Of a stretch of 64,000 nt of DNA, positions 43,591-55,919 are shown piece after piece. Location: positions 2,914,001-2,978,000 of the forward strand of contig JAPVLO010000278.1 in NCBI GenBank assembly GCA_027257055.1, read 5' to 3'. The position numbers and the translations under genes are program-made. The stretch's first letter is position 1; each line of letters starts with the position of its first letter. This DNA comes from Cephalopachus bancanus (taxonomy: Eukaryota; Chordata; Mammalia; Primates; Tarsiidae). The notes under the pieces were generated by a model. The model saw nothing but the letters and a program-made list of their open reading frames with translations, did no database searches and was not told the origin of the DNA.

Positions 43591-43905
43591 TATTTAGAGT
43601 CCATCATACTCAGTGATCTTTCACAGAAACAAAGAACAGAGCGCCACATGTTCTCACTCATAAACGGACCCTGAATATCTCCCTTAATACCATAAGACAG
43701 GGACTGGCAGTAGCAGGACACTGCCAGGGTGGGGGTGGGGGGCGGAACACAATATCAAGAGTACCCGATTTCTCAAACCAGGCAAAGTGGGGGACGAAAG
43801 GGAGGCCCAAACTTTACCTGTACAGTGACCACTTATATAACTAATCCTGCATTGTACCTCACATCTTTAAAATAAAATATAAAAAAATAAAATAGAACCA
43901 TCCTT
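43591..43905 (+). mobile_element. Lineage-specific L1 3' end, long-UTR type
   Basis: The only plus-strand copy of this L1 tail. From 'catcatactcagtgatcttt' and 'gccacatgttctcactcata' it runs through 'ggcagtagcaggacactgcc' and a G-rich block (43729-43745). The extra UTR block ('accaggcaaagtgggggacg') follows, then 'cctgcattgtacctcacatc' and a TTTAAAATAAAAT tail. Flanking AAACGATCCT and GAACCATCCT may be the target duplication. Confidence 0.9.
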
Positions 43906-44009
43906 ACGTTTTGTCTTTCAGGAATTTTCCTTATAAGAAAAGTGCAGAGGGAAGGAGATCTCATTAGGATTCTTACACTAACTCCTTTTTTTCCTTACAC
44001 TCTCCCTGT

Positions 44010-44170
44010 TAGGAATTTGAACCACATTTAACAGAGGAAGGCAGGGAAGCGCAGAGAGGTGGAGTACCTTTCTCAAGGTCACACAGCTAAGTGACAAAGC
44101 CCAGAGCAAAACCAGAATGTGTTCAAACCCCACCTTGCCCGATTATAAGTACAGGATGTCCACTCCACTG
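44010..44170 (-). repeat. MIR SINE
   Basis: 'gcagagaggtggagtacctt' then 'tctcaaggtcacacagctaa' and 'gtgacaaagcccagagcaaa' is antisense MIR with a well-preserved core. Confidence 0.85.
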
Positions 44171-46295
44171 ATGGAATGTTCTTTCTTTGGGACTCTGAGG
44201 CCCTCTGAGGTCCCTTTTTGGGGGGGATGTGGGAGAGAAAAGAAGTAGCTGATAACTAAGAAGAAAAAAGCACGCCATAGGTGTTAAATGTTATACTTTC
44301 TAGAGTTTTCTTGCTTTTGCATGAAAAAAAAGGGGGATTCCTATTTCTTTTTCACCAGCAGGAAAATGAATTGAACTGCCTTTCCCTGGCTCCAGGTTTG
44401 TCTTTCCTATGATTAGGCACGTGTCTCGGAGTCCTGTGTACATAGGCCCAGCAAGAAACTTTCTAATTCCTTGTCACAGCAATATTTTCCACCATGGTTT
44501 GGGCCAGACAGACAGAACTGTGCTTATGGACTTGTGCAAAACCAGCACAAGGTAGGCCAACAGGCAAGCTGAGGAACAAACGCCGCACCGCTGGATGCCC
44601 TTCTTAAAGGCTTTCTGACACCAAAGAATAGATTCCAGCAGTCCAGATCATCACTGACATCTAAATCACTCTCTGGCTTTCTACATCTAAATTTCCCCTT
44701 CCTTTGGGGCAGGAGATTAAAAACAAAAATCTTGAGCAGAGCAAGCAGCCGTCTTGTCTTTGATTTATGCTATTACTAGAATCGTCGTCCTTGAAAGAAT
44801 TTCCTTCACTACCACAATGAGGAAGAAGATTTTGCTAACTAATAAATCCTTCAGGAGTGTGCTCAGATGCTGTTGAACTTTTCATTAAGCCATGATGTGC
44901 AAGAAAAGAAGAAAGATTTTTAAATAGCACCATACAGAGACACATCCACCATGGAATCAGTCAAGGCCTCAAAACATCAAGTGTGAGAGAACCAGATTGC
45001 CAATAGGTGATAATACATTTCTCCTGGAGATACTAGCCTTTCTTTATTCCTAGGCTTGTCTTTGTAAAGGGCAGGAGAGAACGGAAAAAAAAAAAACCCC
45101 TATCAGTGATTCAATCAGAAAATGCAAATGAGGTCAAGTTTCTTACAGGCTTGTGTGAGATTTCCCTAGAGAAATTTCCACAGCATCTTCTCTTCGTTGT
45201 TGGCGCCCTGCGGAGGCTGAGGCCTGTCTGTGGGGTGGAAGGAAGGAAGGCAGTGTAAGCTCTCTCCTTGTTTCCTCAGACCTCTGTCGAATTCCTGTAA
45301 GGGGTTCCCTAGGGCTTTGGGAATATTATCTCTGGACTGAAGTTCAACCCAGACACACATACACACGAGGGTTGCCTTTTCATGAGTGGAGCTCAAGGCC
45401 TCCTCTCTGTCCTGCTCAGAGTGAGGACCCTGTCTCCAAAAGAGGCAGGAGGGAGACCCCTTATGCAAATCTCCATGGGAGAAGAGGCCTGCAGCTCCAC
45501 CCCTGCAATGCCCCGGGGCCATCTGGATGGAACTTTCTCTCACACAACTTCTCCCCTCCTGTCCAAGCAGAAAAAGTACTTATGTGCAAGCTTGCTGTCC
45601 TTCCCTGGGCCACAGAAGTCTGAAGCCTTCTCTGCTATCTTGCGATTGGGAAACTAGCCGACTGGGACAAGCTGACAAGTGACACTGCAAGTCAGGACGC
45701 TCCACCCCACCTCCCATCAACCTGAGGGTGGTTCAGGGAATTTATAAGGTCTCTCTCTGCTCAGCGCAGGTTCTAACGTGTTTTGAAAGTTGTCTTTTTT
45801 TTTTTTAATTCAGAGATAAGTAAACACCACCTACCAAAGCTATATGCCAGTTCCCTTAAGTTTGAAAAGACTGGACAGTATCCAGAGCTGGCTTTCAAGG
45901 GGTTGAAAGAAGGAAGGAAGAGACAGGAGCCCCCATCCAAAACCCAGCTCTCAGTGTGCCAGAAGGTCTCGAAGAAAGCGGAAGGACGCTTAATCCAACA
46001 TTTCACTCGTGGGAAAGGGCTGGTGAGAAGGAGGCTTGCGTTGCATGATGAGGGTTTAAGATTTGAGGTCAAAAAGGTGCATTCCCTTTCCCGTAAATTT
46101 ATTAAAGATTATTTTTCAGCTAAATGTTGCTCTCTTGGCCTGTAGTTTTCATATTGAGAATGAAGGCAGGGGGTGGGGGTGGAGGTGGCAGGTATATGGG
46201 TCTTACGGGAAACTTTGAGGAAAGCAACACAGGCTTCCCCTAAACTGTAAACGCTGCACATCTGAAGGTTCCGACCTATTTATCAGTCGGTCTAG
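44171..46295. other. Unassigned sequence
   Basis: About 2.1 kb without recognised repeat except short homopolymers (A12 near 45090, T12 near 45798). Two ATGCAAAT octamer matches (45123, 45464) are noted without functional claim. Frames of 120-125 codons overlap on both strands and lack motifs. Confidence 0.4.
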
Positions 46296-46299
46296 TCTC

Positions 46300-46490
46300 A
46301 GTTTTTCATGGCTGAGCTTCCCTTGACTATGGTGTCCCACAAAGTCAAAGTGCAGTCATAGACTGCAGATACCAGCAATCCGTGGGGAGCTGGTTAAAAT
46401 GCAAATCACAAGGTCCTACCCTGAAGGAGTCTAGGTGTGTACAGGGATCTGTGATGGAGGCACTGGATCGCAAATCCCCACCTCCCACCC
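46300..46490 (+). mobile_element. MER5A-like hAT-Charlie fragment
   Basis: 'gtggggagctggttaaaatg' followed by 'caaatcacaaggtcctaccc' and 'tctgtgatggaggcactgga' resembles the internal body of MER5A-type elements. Terminal inverted repeats are not clear, so this is tentative. Confidence 0.5.
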
Positions 46491-47080
46491 AACTCTGCTA
46501 AGCTATGCTTCTAGACTCCGGAAAGAGGCCCCGCCAGGAACTGTGACTGCCTCACTGCCAGAGTATACCTCACCTCTGCCAGGTGTCGCCAATTACCTAT
46601 TTCCAGCTTCAGGGCCTAGGACCTCGGCCAAGACTGGCTCCTCACACCAGCCAACAGTGCCAGTTGGCCATACAAGGGATCCATCTCCCACTGAAGACGC
46701 CTTCAATGCCTCCAGGCGTGCTGATCATTGGCTATAGTGTGTGCTCGACTTCCAGCTAACTACTTTTTCCTGTAGCCTCTTTGTCTCTCCTTGCTGCCTT
46801 CTCATCCCTTTCAGGGATGACCCTTGTCTCCTTAACTGTTTGGCTCAGAGGCTCCTAGCCCCTGTGCTGTATGCTGGGTCCCCTCCCTGTGCTGCTTATG
46901 TCCTGGTGCCTACAGTCCCCAAAGGTAGGACTCATGTTGCGATCCTTCTACTTCTTCCTGTCACTGCCAAAAGTGGCCCAAAGGCTCCCATGTGACAGGT
47001 AACTCACCAATTTTACCCCCTGCCCCTGAAATGATCGATCCCTCCCCGCATTCCTCAAAGGCTTGGAGCACACAGTTCTG
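46491..47080. other. Unassigned sequence
   Basis: Open frames of 84-100 codons lie end to end (46435-46995) in C-rich sequence. No repeat or domain recognised. Confidence 0.4.
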
Positions 47081-47084
47081 TCGT

Positions 47085-47205
47085 TTCACATCATATTCTA
47101 ATGATTTGTATCCATCTCTCCTCCCTGCCTAGGTTGTAATGCCAAGGACTGTGTCTCACTCATCTCCGTATCCCTAGCAACTAGTGTGGGACCTGATGAT
47201 AGGGA
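47085..47205 (+). repeat. L2 LINE 3' end
   Basis: 'ttgtaatgccaaggactgtg' then 'tctcactcatctccgtatcc' and 'tgtgggacctgatgataggg' is an L2 3' UTR stretch truncated before its TGAA end. Confidence 0.7.
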
Positions 47206-47209
47206 CACA

Positions 47210-47460
47210 AACATCTACTGAGTGCTTACGATTTGGCAGGACCTGTGCTAGGTGCAATCTACCACTTGACCCAACACTCACCTTGTCACTATCCTCACAA
47301 TAATCCTACAAGAGCTACACTTTTGTTAATCCCATTTGAATAGATGAGACTGATGAGGTCAAAGAGTTTAGGTCACTTGACCAAAGTCACACAACTAATA
47401 AGTGGTCAGCTTAGGACTGGAATCCAGGCAGTCTGATTCCTAAGCTCCACACCAAAGCTC
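47210..47460 (-). repeat. MIR SINE, near full length
   Basis: 'gtgctaggtgcaatctacca', 'cctcacaataatcctacaag', 'catttgaatagatgagactg', 'ccaaagtcacacaactaata' and 'agtggtcagcttaggactgg' are antisense MIR in order. Confidence 0.9.
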
Positions 47461-47524
47461 TGCCAAGGTTTGCTAAATAAATACAAAAAATATGAATAAA
47501 CGCATGAGCGGCAGTATTCATGTA

Positions 47525-47640
47525 AGCACTGAATTTTAGAGCTAAGAGAAACATAAATACCATTTAGTCCAAACCCTGATTTTATTCCTGGAATAACGAG
47601 GGTCAGAGCAGTGAAATGAGGCGTGGTGGTAAACGGTGTG
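47525..47640 (-). repeat. MIR-like fragment
   Basis: 'attttagagctaagagaaac' followed by 'catttagtccaaaccctgat' recalls a common MIR-associated segment. The remainder is diverged. Confidence 0.4.
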
Positions 47641-47689
47641 GTGGATGGGAGCCCCGGCGTAGAAGAGGTGGCCTGGGTCACAGCACGGC

Positions 47690-47890
47690 CCTGTCACCCA
47701 CCATCTGATTGAGCCTAGGTTTAGCCTCTTCATTCCTGTTTCTTCATCTGTAAAATGGGAATGTTGATAATGTTGATAATAGAATTCATCTCATTGCTTT
47801 ATCATTCATAATAAATGAGATAGTGTACATGTCTCAGAGCCACGCCTGGTATATAACAAGTGCTCCTTAAATGTTAGCTATTTATTGTTG
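47690..47890 (+). repeat. MIR SINE 3' half
   Basis: 'ctgtttcttcatctgtaaaa' then 'tgggaatgttgataatgttg', 'aataaatgagatagtgtaca' and 'ataacaagtgctccttaaat' follow the MIR core and tail. GTTGATAAT is locally duplicated. Confidence 0.87.
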
Positions 47891-48049
47891 TGATTGGTTG
47901 TGATTATTAGTAGAATCATAGCACTTGGGACTCACAATAGTCTTAGGAAACACAAATCCAACTAATATTTTATCAAGGAGATCACCAAGGTTCACTTCCA
48001 TATTTACTTAGGCAATGGAATTGCTAGAATGTGATCACTTAAAAGAAGC

Positions 48050-48180
48050 CATCTCCTAGTTCAATAGCCTCATTTTGCAAATGGGAAAGCTCTAGCCCAA
48101 GTAGTGGATAGGACTCGCCAAGATCGCTACCTCATCAGACCAAAGATGGCAGTGAACCTGGGTCTCCTATTTCCAGCTAC
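48050..48180 (-). repeat. MIR fragment
   Basis: 'cctcattttgcaaatgggaa' then 'agctctagcccaagtagtgg' and 'tgaacctgggtctcctattt' is antisense MIR. Confidence 0.65.
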
Positions 48181-48505
48181 ATGACCCAGATCCATCAGTT
48201 AGCCCCTTCCCTGCCACTCTCCTCTCAGCTCCGCCAGTCAGGAATGGAGAGTCCAGTTGTCTGTGATTTAAGCGTAGTAGGAATGTTCCACGTTTGAGCC
48301 CAAATTCAAGGCAAGCAGTCTATCGAGATCTAGTTCTTTCATGTGACAGGTGGGTGCAATTACAGAATTGCATCACAACTGGGGATTTGTGAGACCCACC
48401 CCAAGAGAAGGCAGAATACCCTACCAGTGGGCTGATGGGCTAATATGTGAATCAGCATCTGGGTAGCGGACCACCCAGGATATATTAGCCAGTGCTCAGT
48501 AAACA
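48181..48505. other. Unassigned sequence
   Basis: No family recognised between the MIR and the following transposon. Confidence 0.4.
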
Positions 48506-48509
48506 ACAC

Positions 48510-48710
48510 CCACTTTCTGGCACCATCTAGCATAAGTGTTCTTCTTTTTTAATCCCTGTGCCCATAAGGAACCTTTAAAGATGCTGATGCCCAGCCCCCA
48601 CCCCAGAAACTCTAATGGACGTGCTGGGGGTGGGGCCAGGCATCGTATTTTGTCTAAAGCCCCTCCTCAGGTGATTCTAGTGTGTACTGAGCAATCCACC
48701 AGGCAAGTGA
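48510..48710 (+). mobile_element. MER5A-like hAT-Charlie transposon fragment
   Basis: 'gatgctgatgcccagccccc', 'ccccagaaactctaatggac', 'gtgctgggggtggggccagg' and 'ctcctcaggtgattctagtg' are the MER5A-type body in order. Ends are eroded. Confidence 0.75.
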
Positions 48711-48779
48711 GACGTCCTCACCCAAACTAGCAGCAACACCTGGGCATGTGTGAGAAACCCACATTCCACATTGGGCACC

Positions 48780-48985
48780 CTCTGTTATTTTCTCTCATGG
48801 CATCTATTGTTCGTTTCCATAATACTCAGCAAGATGTGAAATTATATATTTATTCATTGGACGTCCTTTGTTCTCTCCCCCTCAGCCTAGGATGGTAGGC
48901 TTCAGGGATAGACGCCATCCGGCTACTCAGAGGGCCTTGTGCCTGGCACACGGAGGGCACTCAATAAATACATGCGATAAATGGA
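48780..48985 (+). repeat. L2 LINE 3' end
   Basis: 'ctcatggcatctattgttcg', 'tgcctggcacacggagggca' and 'ctcaataaatacatgcgata' then 'aatggatggatg' fit the L2 3' UTR and terminal repeats. Confidence 0.82.
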
Positions 48986-49289
48986 TGGATGTATGTTAGG
49001 TATATGCGGGCACGACAGATATATTATTGAATTTATCATTTTTCAAAATTTGCTGCTGTGGCCTTAGAGAGACAGAATATAAGTCTATTAATACGTACTT
49101 TATCTTCCCAGAAATAAGAAAGTTTAACTCAATTTAATAGGCATTAGGAATTTACCTAACCCACTAGAAAAGAAGAAAAGTTTCCTCCTCCCCCCCCAAA
49201 AAAAACCCAGCAGATACTGACAAGAAAAAAAATCAGTATAACAACATTTGCCGAGTGATTTTTCCTGAAAAACACTACTGCTTCCTTAG

Positions 49290-49480
49290 GTCAAGTCTCT
49301 AAATATTTATTAAATGTATCTTGGGGTGACCAGAATATTAATAAGTCTTTTGTGAGAAATAATGAAGCTTAAGACATGGTTCATGACCTTCAAGTTTGTT
49401 GGGAAAATGAAGCTTACTGATGTGGAATTATAAGGAGAACGTAAGTTAGTAAGCAGAGAGGCGTTATTCCTAATATGCAG
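49290..49480 (-). repeat. L2 fragment
   Basis: 'aaatatttattaaatgtatc' and 'taagacatggttcatgacct' then 'tcaagtttgttggg' resemble antisense L2 ('aagacatggtccctgccctcaagg'). Confidence 0.55.
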
Positions 49481-49940
49481 GTCTGTAGAATGCACGTTTG
49501 GGGGGTGAGGTTGGTTGGGGATCAGCTGTCCTGACGTAGGGTAAGAGGAGATCCGAGGAAGGGATCTTCGGGAGGAGAGTACATTCATTACCAGCTGGAA
49601 TGGTCAGGGGATCTTTGTGGAAGAAGAAGTTGTTCGGGACTTGGAAACATTTTTTACTTAAGCGGGCTTTTGGAAGCTAATATAGCTTAACGTTTTCCCC
49701 TAGCCCTTGTTGGAGAAGAGGTCTCATTTATGAAGTCAAGACTAACTTTTGTTCTTGGATAGGATTTAGGGGTTCAAATGAGGAGACACCATTGTCTCTG
49801 TGAGCTATAAATACTGTTTTGCTGACAGAGGCCAACTGGCTCTTTTCATAGACATCTTCCCCTGTAAAAGGAATCCTAAAGTGCCAGCAACTGGGGTGTT
49901 ACATTCAATAATAAAATACATGTTTCGAAACTTAGTGTGC
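49481..49940. other. Unassigned sequence
   Basis: No feature recognised. Confidence 0.35.
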
Positions 49941-49949
49941 TAGTGACCA

Positions 49950-50180
49950 TATGCTGTAGCGATTAAACTAGACTAGCTGGATTCAAATCTCAGCTTCTGC
50001 TCCTTAACAGCTGTGTGACTTTGGACAAATTATATAACTTCCCCTTGTCTCAGTTTCCCTGTCTGTAAAACGGGTCTAATAATAATTCTCCACTCATACT
50101 ATTGTTGCTGTGGAGATTAAGTAAGGTACCTTACATAAAGTTTCATAAGCAATGCTACAGAAGAGTTAGCACTCATTAGA
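49950..50180 (+). repeat. MIR SINE, near full length
   Basis: 'ggattcaaatctcagcttct', 'taacagctgtgtgactttgg', 'ccccttgtctcagtttccct' and 'gtctgtaaaacgggtctaat' make this one of the clearest MIRs in the window. Confidence 0.93.
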
Positions 50181-53175
50181 AACCAAATCTAATCTCAGCT
50201 CATATCCCTGCAATCTGCTGCTAAGAGCTATTTGCTTGAACCAAAGACTACCTAAAATGAACTGCGCGGTTCTGTTAAGGGACAGGATAGCAGCTGGTCA
50301 AGGACAAGGTAATCTGATGTCTATGGAAAGGGTTACAGCACTGACCTCAGTGGTGGACTATCAAATATCATAAATAGAGACAGCCCAAATGGGCAAACGT
50401 AAAACTGTGTGGCCAGGAACTTCTGGAATTACCTATTGCTGATGCCTGGGAGCTAGCTCAGGTGATGAGCGCATAATTTTCAGGAGCAAGAGGTTTCAGG
50501 GTTCATCCTCATTTGAATCAGTTGACATCCTTCCTGTGCCACGGCAACAGGGGTGACTGTTGTCAACAGGGGCGTCTAGTCCATTTTTGCACCACTGTTA
50601 CTAAGCAGAACTAGATAAAAGCACAGTGGAGACGGCTTGCCACAATCTATCACTCCTTCTAGAACCACACTTTGGAGCGCATGCTAAGTACTTCTGTATC
50701 CACGCCCCACGTACAAGGAGAAGGCATTAATGCGATTATTATACAGGAAAGTCAGGTTTGATAGGCAGAGTAGTACAAATGATGTAGCAATTCTGTGGAA
50801 GTCGCTGTGACATTAATAACTATGTTCACTATTCATTAGAGACCAGAATTTGAACTATGGCAAAGCTATCTCCGAGTCTCATTCAGGAGGTTGGTTTGAA
50901 TCACTGAAGTTCCATAGGGGGTTTGATTCAAGGTGGCCTCATTTATAAGTTCCAAGGCCACGAACCGGAGGCCTGGTGGTGAAATCCCAGCATAACTCGC
51001 AGTCGTAACCGAGGAGGTCTGCTCCCATCTTCCATCTCCGGCCTCGAAGTGGTGTGATGCCGCCTTCTCCCTAGTGCAAGGAATGGCCTGGAAGAACAGT
51101 GGACTGCATCCCTGCAGCCTGACTCTTCCAGAACCTCCTCATCCATAAAATACAGGAATTAGATTAGCAAATTTCTATGACTTTTCCTCTGCTAAAATTT
51201 GAACCTAAGATTATCTTTAATAGGTATAATTTAGATGTTCCTTTTCTGACGCTTGGACAGTACAAACAGCTGCCACCCAAGATAGCATGAAGAGTCTCCT
51301 TAGTGAAAAAGTATCTCCCCTTCTCCCTATCACAGTTTCTGAAATTGTACCATTATAAATATATTCCTTTGGGCTTCAAAGGCTTTTACAATCTTAAGAG
51401 TCTTCTATTAGAAGGGTAGTTAACTCTGAAAACAATGTATGCCATCACTACTCCTCACCTTGTTGGCAGGGCCAATTGGTCAGGGCTTTCTACACATGAG
51501 AAGGTGACAGACCCTATGGGGTTGGAGAAAAGGGACTATATCTCATTCATGACCATAAGTCCTGTCCCAGTACAGGTATTGGCATATGTTTGGTAACAAA
51601 TGTTTGTTGTTGTTGTTGTTTTAGAAAAAAGGCAAGATAATGAATGTACAAACGAGAAGTTACTCTAATACTTTCCACATCTGACCTGGGCAGTCTATAC
51701 CCAAGGGCACCTTTCGCACTTGGGTCCCAGGTGCCCAAAACAACCTCTGCTCTCCAGGGGCAATTTCTGACCCTGCGGCTGATTCTCCTTAGCTCTGAGA
51801 GGGCACAGGGCTGTCACTGAGGACTATTCAGGGACCGAGGCAGCCCCGGCTGCTGCAATGCTGAGCCATGCACCAGTTCTAGGTGCTACGATTTTTTTAA
51901 GCACTTGATTTAAATGAAGAAAGAAATTGGCTTATATTTTTAGCAGCTCCTGCTACTAAAACTCATTTGACAAAAGTGCCAAAGGGACAGTTAAGTCTGA
52001 GTACGATTTTTTTTTTTTCCCATGGAGGAGGAGGAGGGTATAATTTATCTGAAAATGACTGGTACTTTCCTGGCCTGGGGACATTATTCTACCTGCTCTC
52101 TCCATTTTTTTTTTTTTTTTAAAGACATATATTTTTTTTCTCCCCATCAAATTTCAAACTTAAGATATTTATTGTCTTTAGCTTTAGTTCCCAATCCCTA
52201 ACACAACTGCAGAAAGAGAAGGGTGTATAATCTCAGTTCAGAAACTCTGCAAGCTTCAATTACATTTTGGAATTAGAGGCATCTAATTGGGTAGACCAAA
52301 ACCCCAACTGGAAAAGAATATTAATGCTGTATCAACATGTATCAACTGGGGACCAGACTCCAAATGTATGATTTCAGAGTGCTCCAGATCCCCCTTTCTA
52401 AGTGTTTCTCTTAGTGATTTGCCTTAATACCTATCTATGTCCACTCCATGACAGTTACAGAGAGGATTTTTTTCTTTTTTTTGAGGATTAAAGCATCATT
52501 TTGTCAGAAGGCTCTGCTAAAGTGCATATGCATTACTTATGAAAGAAACATATTAGCCCATACTACCTAAATATAAATGACTGCAAACAATGTGTTAGCT
52601 TGTAGAAATGGAGTTTTGAAAGAGTGGATGTTTTAAAGGATTCTGGGCTGGTAAGAAAATGTCTGGCATATATAAAATCCCAAATGAACTCATTTGTTTA
52701 TTTATCTGGACGCTTTTCCCCAGGAACTAAAAGTTATAAAGAGTAGTTATGCTCCCAGAGGACAGTCTGCAAACTTATGTTTTAGAACCATAATGCACTT
52801 GAAGTAGACCCCTAAAGGCTACTCCAGGCCACACTGCATCACCAGGCTTCCATGGGAGACTGTGTTCAGAGGATCAGCCTGGGAGCCCACATCCCACCTT
52901 CCCGTGCAGGGGTGGGGACATGTGAAGCCGCCTCCAGGGGGAGGGGGGACTTCTGAGGAATCTGGGTTGGGTGCACAGCTGCCTGTGCTGGTCCCTGGGA
53001 ACGGGCCAGCTGCATCTGTGGCTGTTTGCTCCCGGAGAGTCATGGGGTTATTGACTGCTTATGACTGCTGCTTCCAGTCAAGATTCTCACAGCCTCCTTT
53101 ATAGCAATCAGGAGCATGATAGCAATTGAAACTGCTTGATATGTTTGATAAACAGCCAGATACAACCCCTCATTC
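50181..53175. other. Unassigned sequence, about 3 kb
   Basis: Largest stretch without a confident repeat call. Contains a (TTG)n run at 51602-51621, T-runs near 52007-52018 and 52105-52120, and a weak L2-like segment at 51480-51600 ('aagggactatatctcattca', 'ggtattggcatatgtttggt'). No exon-like frame. Interior G-rich patch 52930-52945. Confidence 0.4.
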
Positions 53176-53179
53176 ATGG

Positions 53180-53232
53180 TAACCCCGTACAGTTGTTGGC
53201 ATGTATTAGGTGCTCAATTAAAACTGAACGAA
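53180..53232 (+). repeat. L2 or MIR tail fragment
   Basis: 'ttgttggcatgtattaggtg' then 'ctcaattaaaactgaacg' resembles the shared tail of L2 and MIR. Too short to separate them. Confidence 0.5.
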
Positions 53233-53281
53233 GTGTGAGAGATGCGTGTACATTTCAGAGAAAAACAAGTACCGACTCTTT

Positions 53282-53576
53282 TTTTTTTTTTGAGTCAGAG
53301 TCTCACTCTGTCACCCAGTGTGCAGTGGCACACTCACGGCTACTGCAGCCTCTACCTGCTGGGCTCAGGCAATCCTTCTGCCTCAGCCTTCCATGTAGCT
53401 GGAACCACAGGCATGTGCCACCATGCCTGGCTAATTTTTTTTTTGATTTTTTTTTGTAGAGATGAGGTCTCGCCATGTTGCTTAGGCTGGCCTCGAACCC
53501 GTGAGCTCAGATAATCCTCTCACCTCCGCCTCCCAAAGTGCTGGGGCTACAGGCGTGAGCCACAGTGCCCGGCTAG
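53282..53576 (-). mobile_element. Alu SINE, full-length dimer with target duplication
   Basis: Inverted Alu with T-rich tail, 'gagtctcactctgtcaccca', two T-run linkers (53438-53457), 'gagatgaggtctcgccatgt', 'cctcccaaagtgctggggct' and 'acagtgcccggct'. Flanking GTACCGACTCTTT (53269-53281) and GTACCAACTCTTT (53577-53589) differ at one base. Confidence 0.97.
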
Positions 53577-53589
53577 GTACCAACTCTTT

Positions 53590-55425
53590 GCGGGCATTTC
53601 ATTGAAGATGGCCACTAGGGTGGAAAACAGGTAATGCCAGGAGTGGTGGGCACTATCCCTGAAGAAGGTGTGAGCAGAAGACAGGGAGCTGAGACTAGTG
53701 CAGACAGCCATGGGGGGGTGGCAGTGGCTGTGAGGAATAGACAGTGCTCTTGGTGGCAGAGTCAGGGTGAGGAGAGGCAGAGCCCTGCCTCTCCCCAGTC
53801 AGCTTTGACTCCAGATCTAAGTCAGCTTGGAGCGAGCAGGTAACGAGAGGTGGGGGGTGAGGAAGGTAGGCCTGCCGATCTAGTGTTCAGTTCCAGGTGA
53901 AGAAAGTTTTGAGTTGGGCCCAGAGGGCCTCAAGGGGCTCCAGAAGGAAAGCGAGTCTAAGAGAGAATGAAGGAGGGGAAGGAGAAGCAAAGGGACTCTT
54001 CAGTACCCATAAAGTCTGGACTCAGCCACAGTGGGCAGTCTGTTCACTTCTAGAATCTCCGGGCAGCTAGCAAGAGAGGCCACTGAGTGCGGAGCAGCTA
54101 AGCCCTCTGAAAGTCCTGCTTAGCAATGCACCTCCTGGCCCAGACCCACAGGGCTCTGTGCCCCTCGAAGAGAAAGGCTCCTGGGACATGCTGGAACACA
54201 AACCACACAGGATATTTTTTATATCCCCAGGAAGAAAGCAAGAAAAGCCAGGGCCTGGTTAATGGCTTCTCTGAGGACTTCCACTTTACATGTTCCTTCC
54301 CTCACTTCTTCCTGATTCCCATTGATTTGGATTCTCTCTCATGCTCAGACAAGTGCTCTCCACCAGTAGTTCCTCTGGTCTCTCTCAAACCTATGCAGAG
54401 GTACAGAATTCATTTGCATTCATTATGGTCTCAGGGCAACTCATTTACTTTCATCTTACAATATCCAAAGAGTTACTCATTTACTTAGATCATGTAAGGG
54501 TTTCCAGAAGTCCTGCAAAGAAGACATTCGGTGTGACCCTCCCCTCTAAAACTGCCACAAGAAGTTCTGCACACCCCACAGAGGAGAGGGGGTGCATTAG
54601 TGAGAGTGAGACAGACAGTCAGACAGAGCCTTTAGAAAAACTTATCAGGGAGGGGATGTCTTTCCTCTGGCCCAACCTGGTTCAGGCCTCACCTTCGCTC
54701 ACCTGGAATACTGCCAGCCTGGAGACAGGCGATGCCCCAGGGAGTCTCACAACAGGAAGTGTGCATCTCCCGGGCATTTACTTATACCTTAGGGCTAATG
54801 GAATTCAGTGGGTCATTGTTCCCTGAGGCACTGGCCTGTTAAACTCTGTATCTCACTGGAATGAAGAATGCTGTTCTCAGTTACTCCATCAGTGAGCAGG
54901 GGACAGCAGGGGGGACAGAAGATCTTTTCAGGACGTTCAGGACCACACCCTGGAGGCGCTAACTTCTACCTCCACATAGGCCTAATTCTGCCAAAACAAA
55001 AAACAAACAAAAACCCCCAAACAGTGGTCTGGCCATGTCTCTAGCTTGAGTTCCATCGGAATCCTGCACGAACGAGGGAAAAACCTCACACATCTGGAGG
55101 CCTCCAACGGTGACTCCTTCCAAAGTCATCCATTCCTTAAATGGCACAAGCTTGCCAGGACAGCACATGGAAAGAGCTTGTCAGCTCTTCCATGAGCCAT
55201 TATCATTTTATGAGGCAATCAGCTGAAAGGGTAGGGTCCAGACACTTGAAATTCCTACCAGGAGGTGGAAGAAATCTCACAGAGCACCAGAAAACTCCTG
55301 AAGGAGAGGTCAGTGCTGGTGATGAACTCCCGCTTCTGTTCATTTGTTAAATCACCCATCTGTTCATTCATTCATTAGCCACACACTTCATTCACAACAT
55401 TGGAAGACGACTGCCATACTGCCTC
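53590..55425. other. Unassigned sequence
   Basis: Unplaced. The 161-codon frame at 54341-54823 overlaps a 120-codon frame in another phase and has no family match. A short A/C-rich patch lies near 54990-55022. Confidence 0.4.
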
Positions 55426-55429
55426 AGCG

Positions 55430-55560
55430 GAATGCCTTTCTACTGTAATACATCGCAGGCTTCTCATGGTTGGGACCTAGCCTCACTCAGTTTAGCACCG
55501 AGTTTGGTGTAATATGGGAACACAACAGTTTTTGAAAAATGAATAAATAAGTGAATAACC
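55430..55560 (+). repeat. L2 LINE 3' end
   Basis: 'cgcaggcttctcatggttgg', 'tcactcagtttagcaccgag' and 'tttttgaaaaatgaataaat' then 'aagtgaataacc' follow the decayed L2 end. Confidence 0.6.
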
Positions 55561-55915
55561 AAACAAACAAATTTAAAGCTATGCCACTGAGCACGTGACT
55601 TTGTGTTAGCGCTCATTCAAAGGTGAGGAATCACACCATTTGTCTTGGACATTTGCAGAAAATATCTACTCATATATTTGTAAAATAGTATTTTTTCTAT
55701 AGAAAATGTTTTGGCCATTGCTTTGTTAAAATCTGGTGTGTCCATGTGGCTCTCTGAGCTTTGGCCCCCTCCCCTACCTTGGAGAAGTGAATCTTCTCTT
55801 TCTTGCTTTCTCTCTCTCTCATTTACTTTCTAAATAAATTTCACTTGAAAACTTAAAAAAGGAAATTTAAAAAAAAAACCCAACTTTCTATAAATGTAGT
55901 ATGTATTTGAATAAA
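55561..55915. other. Unassigned, with an LTR-like polyadenylation segment
   Basis: 55790-55850 is a TCTTTC-rich pyrimidine stretch followed by CTAAATAAATTTCACTT. A pyrimidine stretch before AATAAA is also seen near the ends of some retroviral LTRs, but no other LTR landmark is visible, so I leave it unclassified. Confidence 0.35.
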
Positions 55916-55919
55916 AATA

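Noticed and set aside
45120..45475. ATGCAAAT octamers as POU-factor regulatory sites
   Set aside because: Isolated matches of eight bases without clustering or promoter context.
55790..55860. Possible LTR end with AATAAA
   Set aside because: No second LTR landmark, no target duplication. Pyrimidine-rich AATAAA stretches occur by chance.
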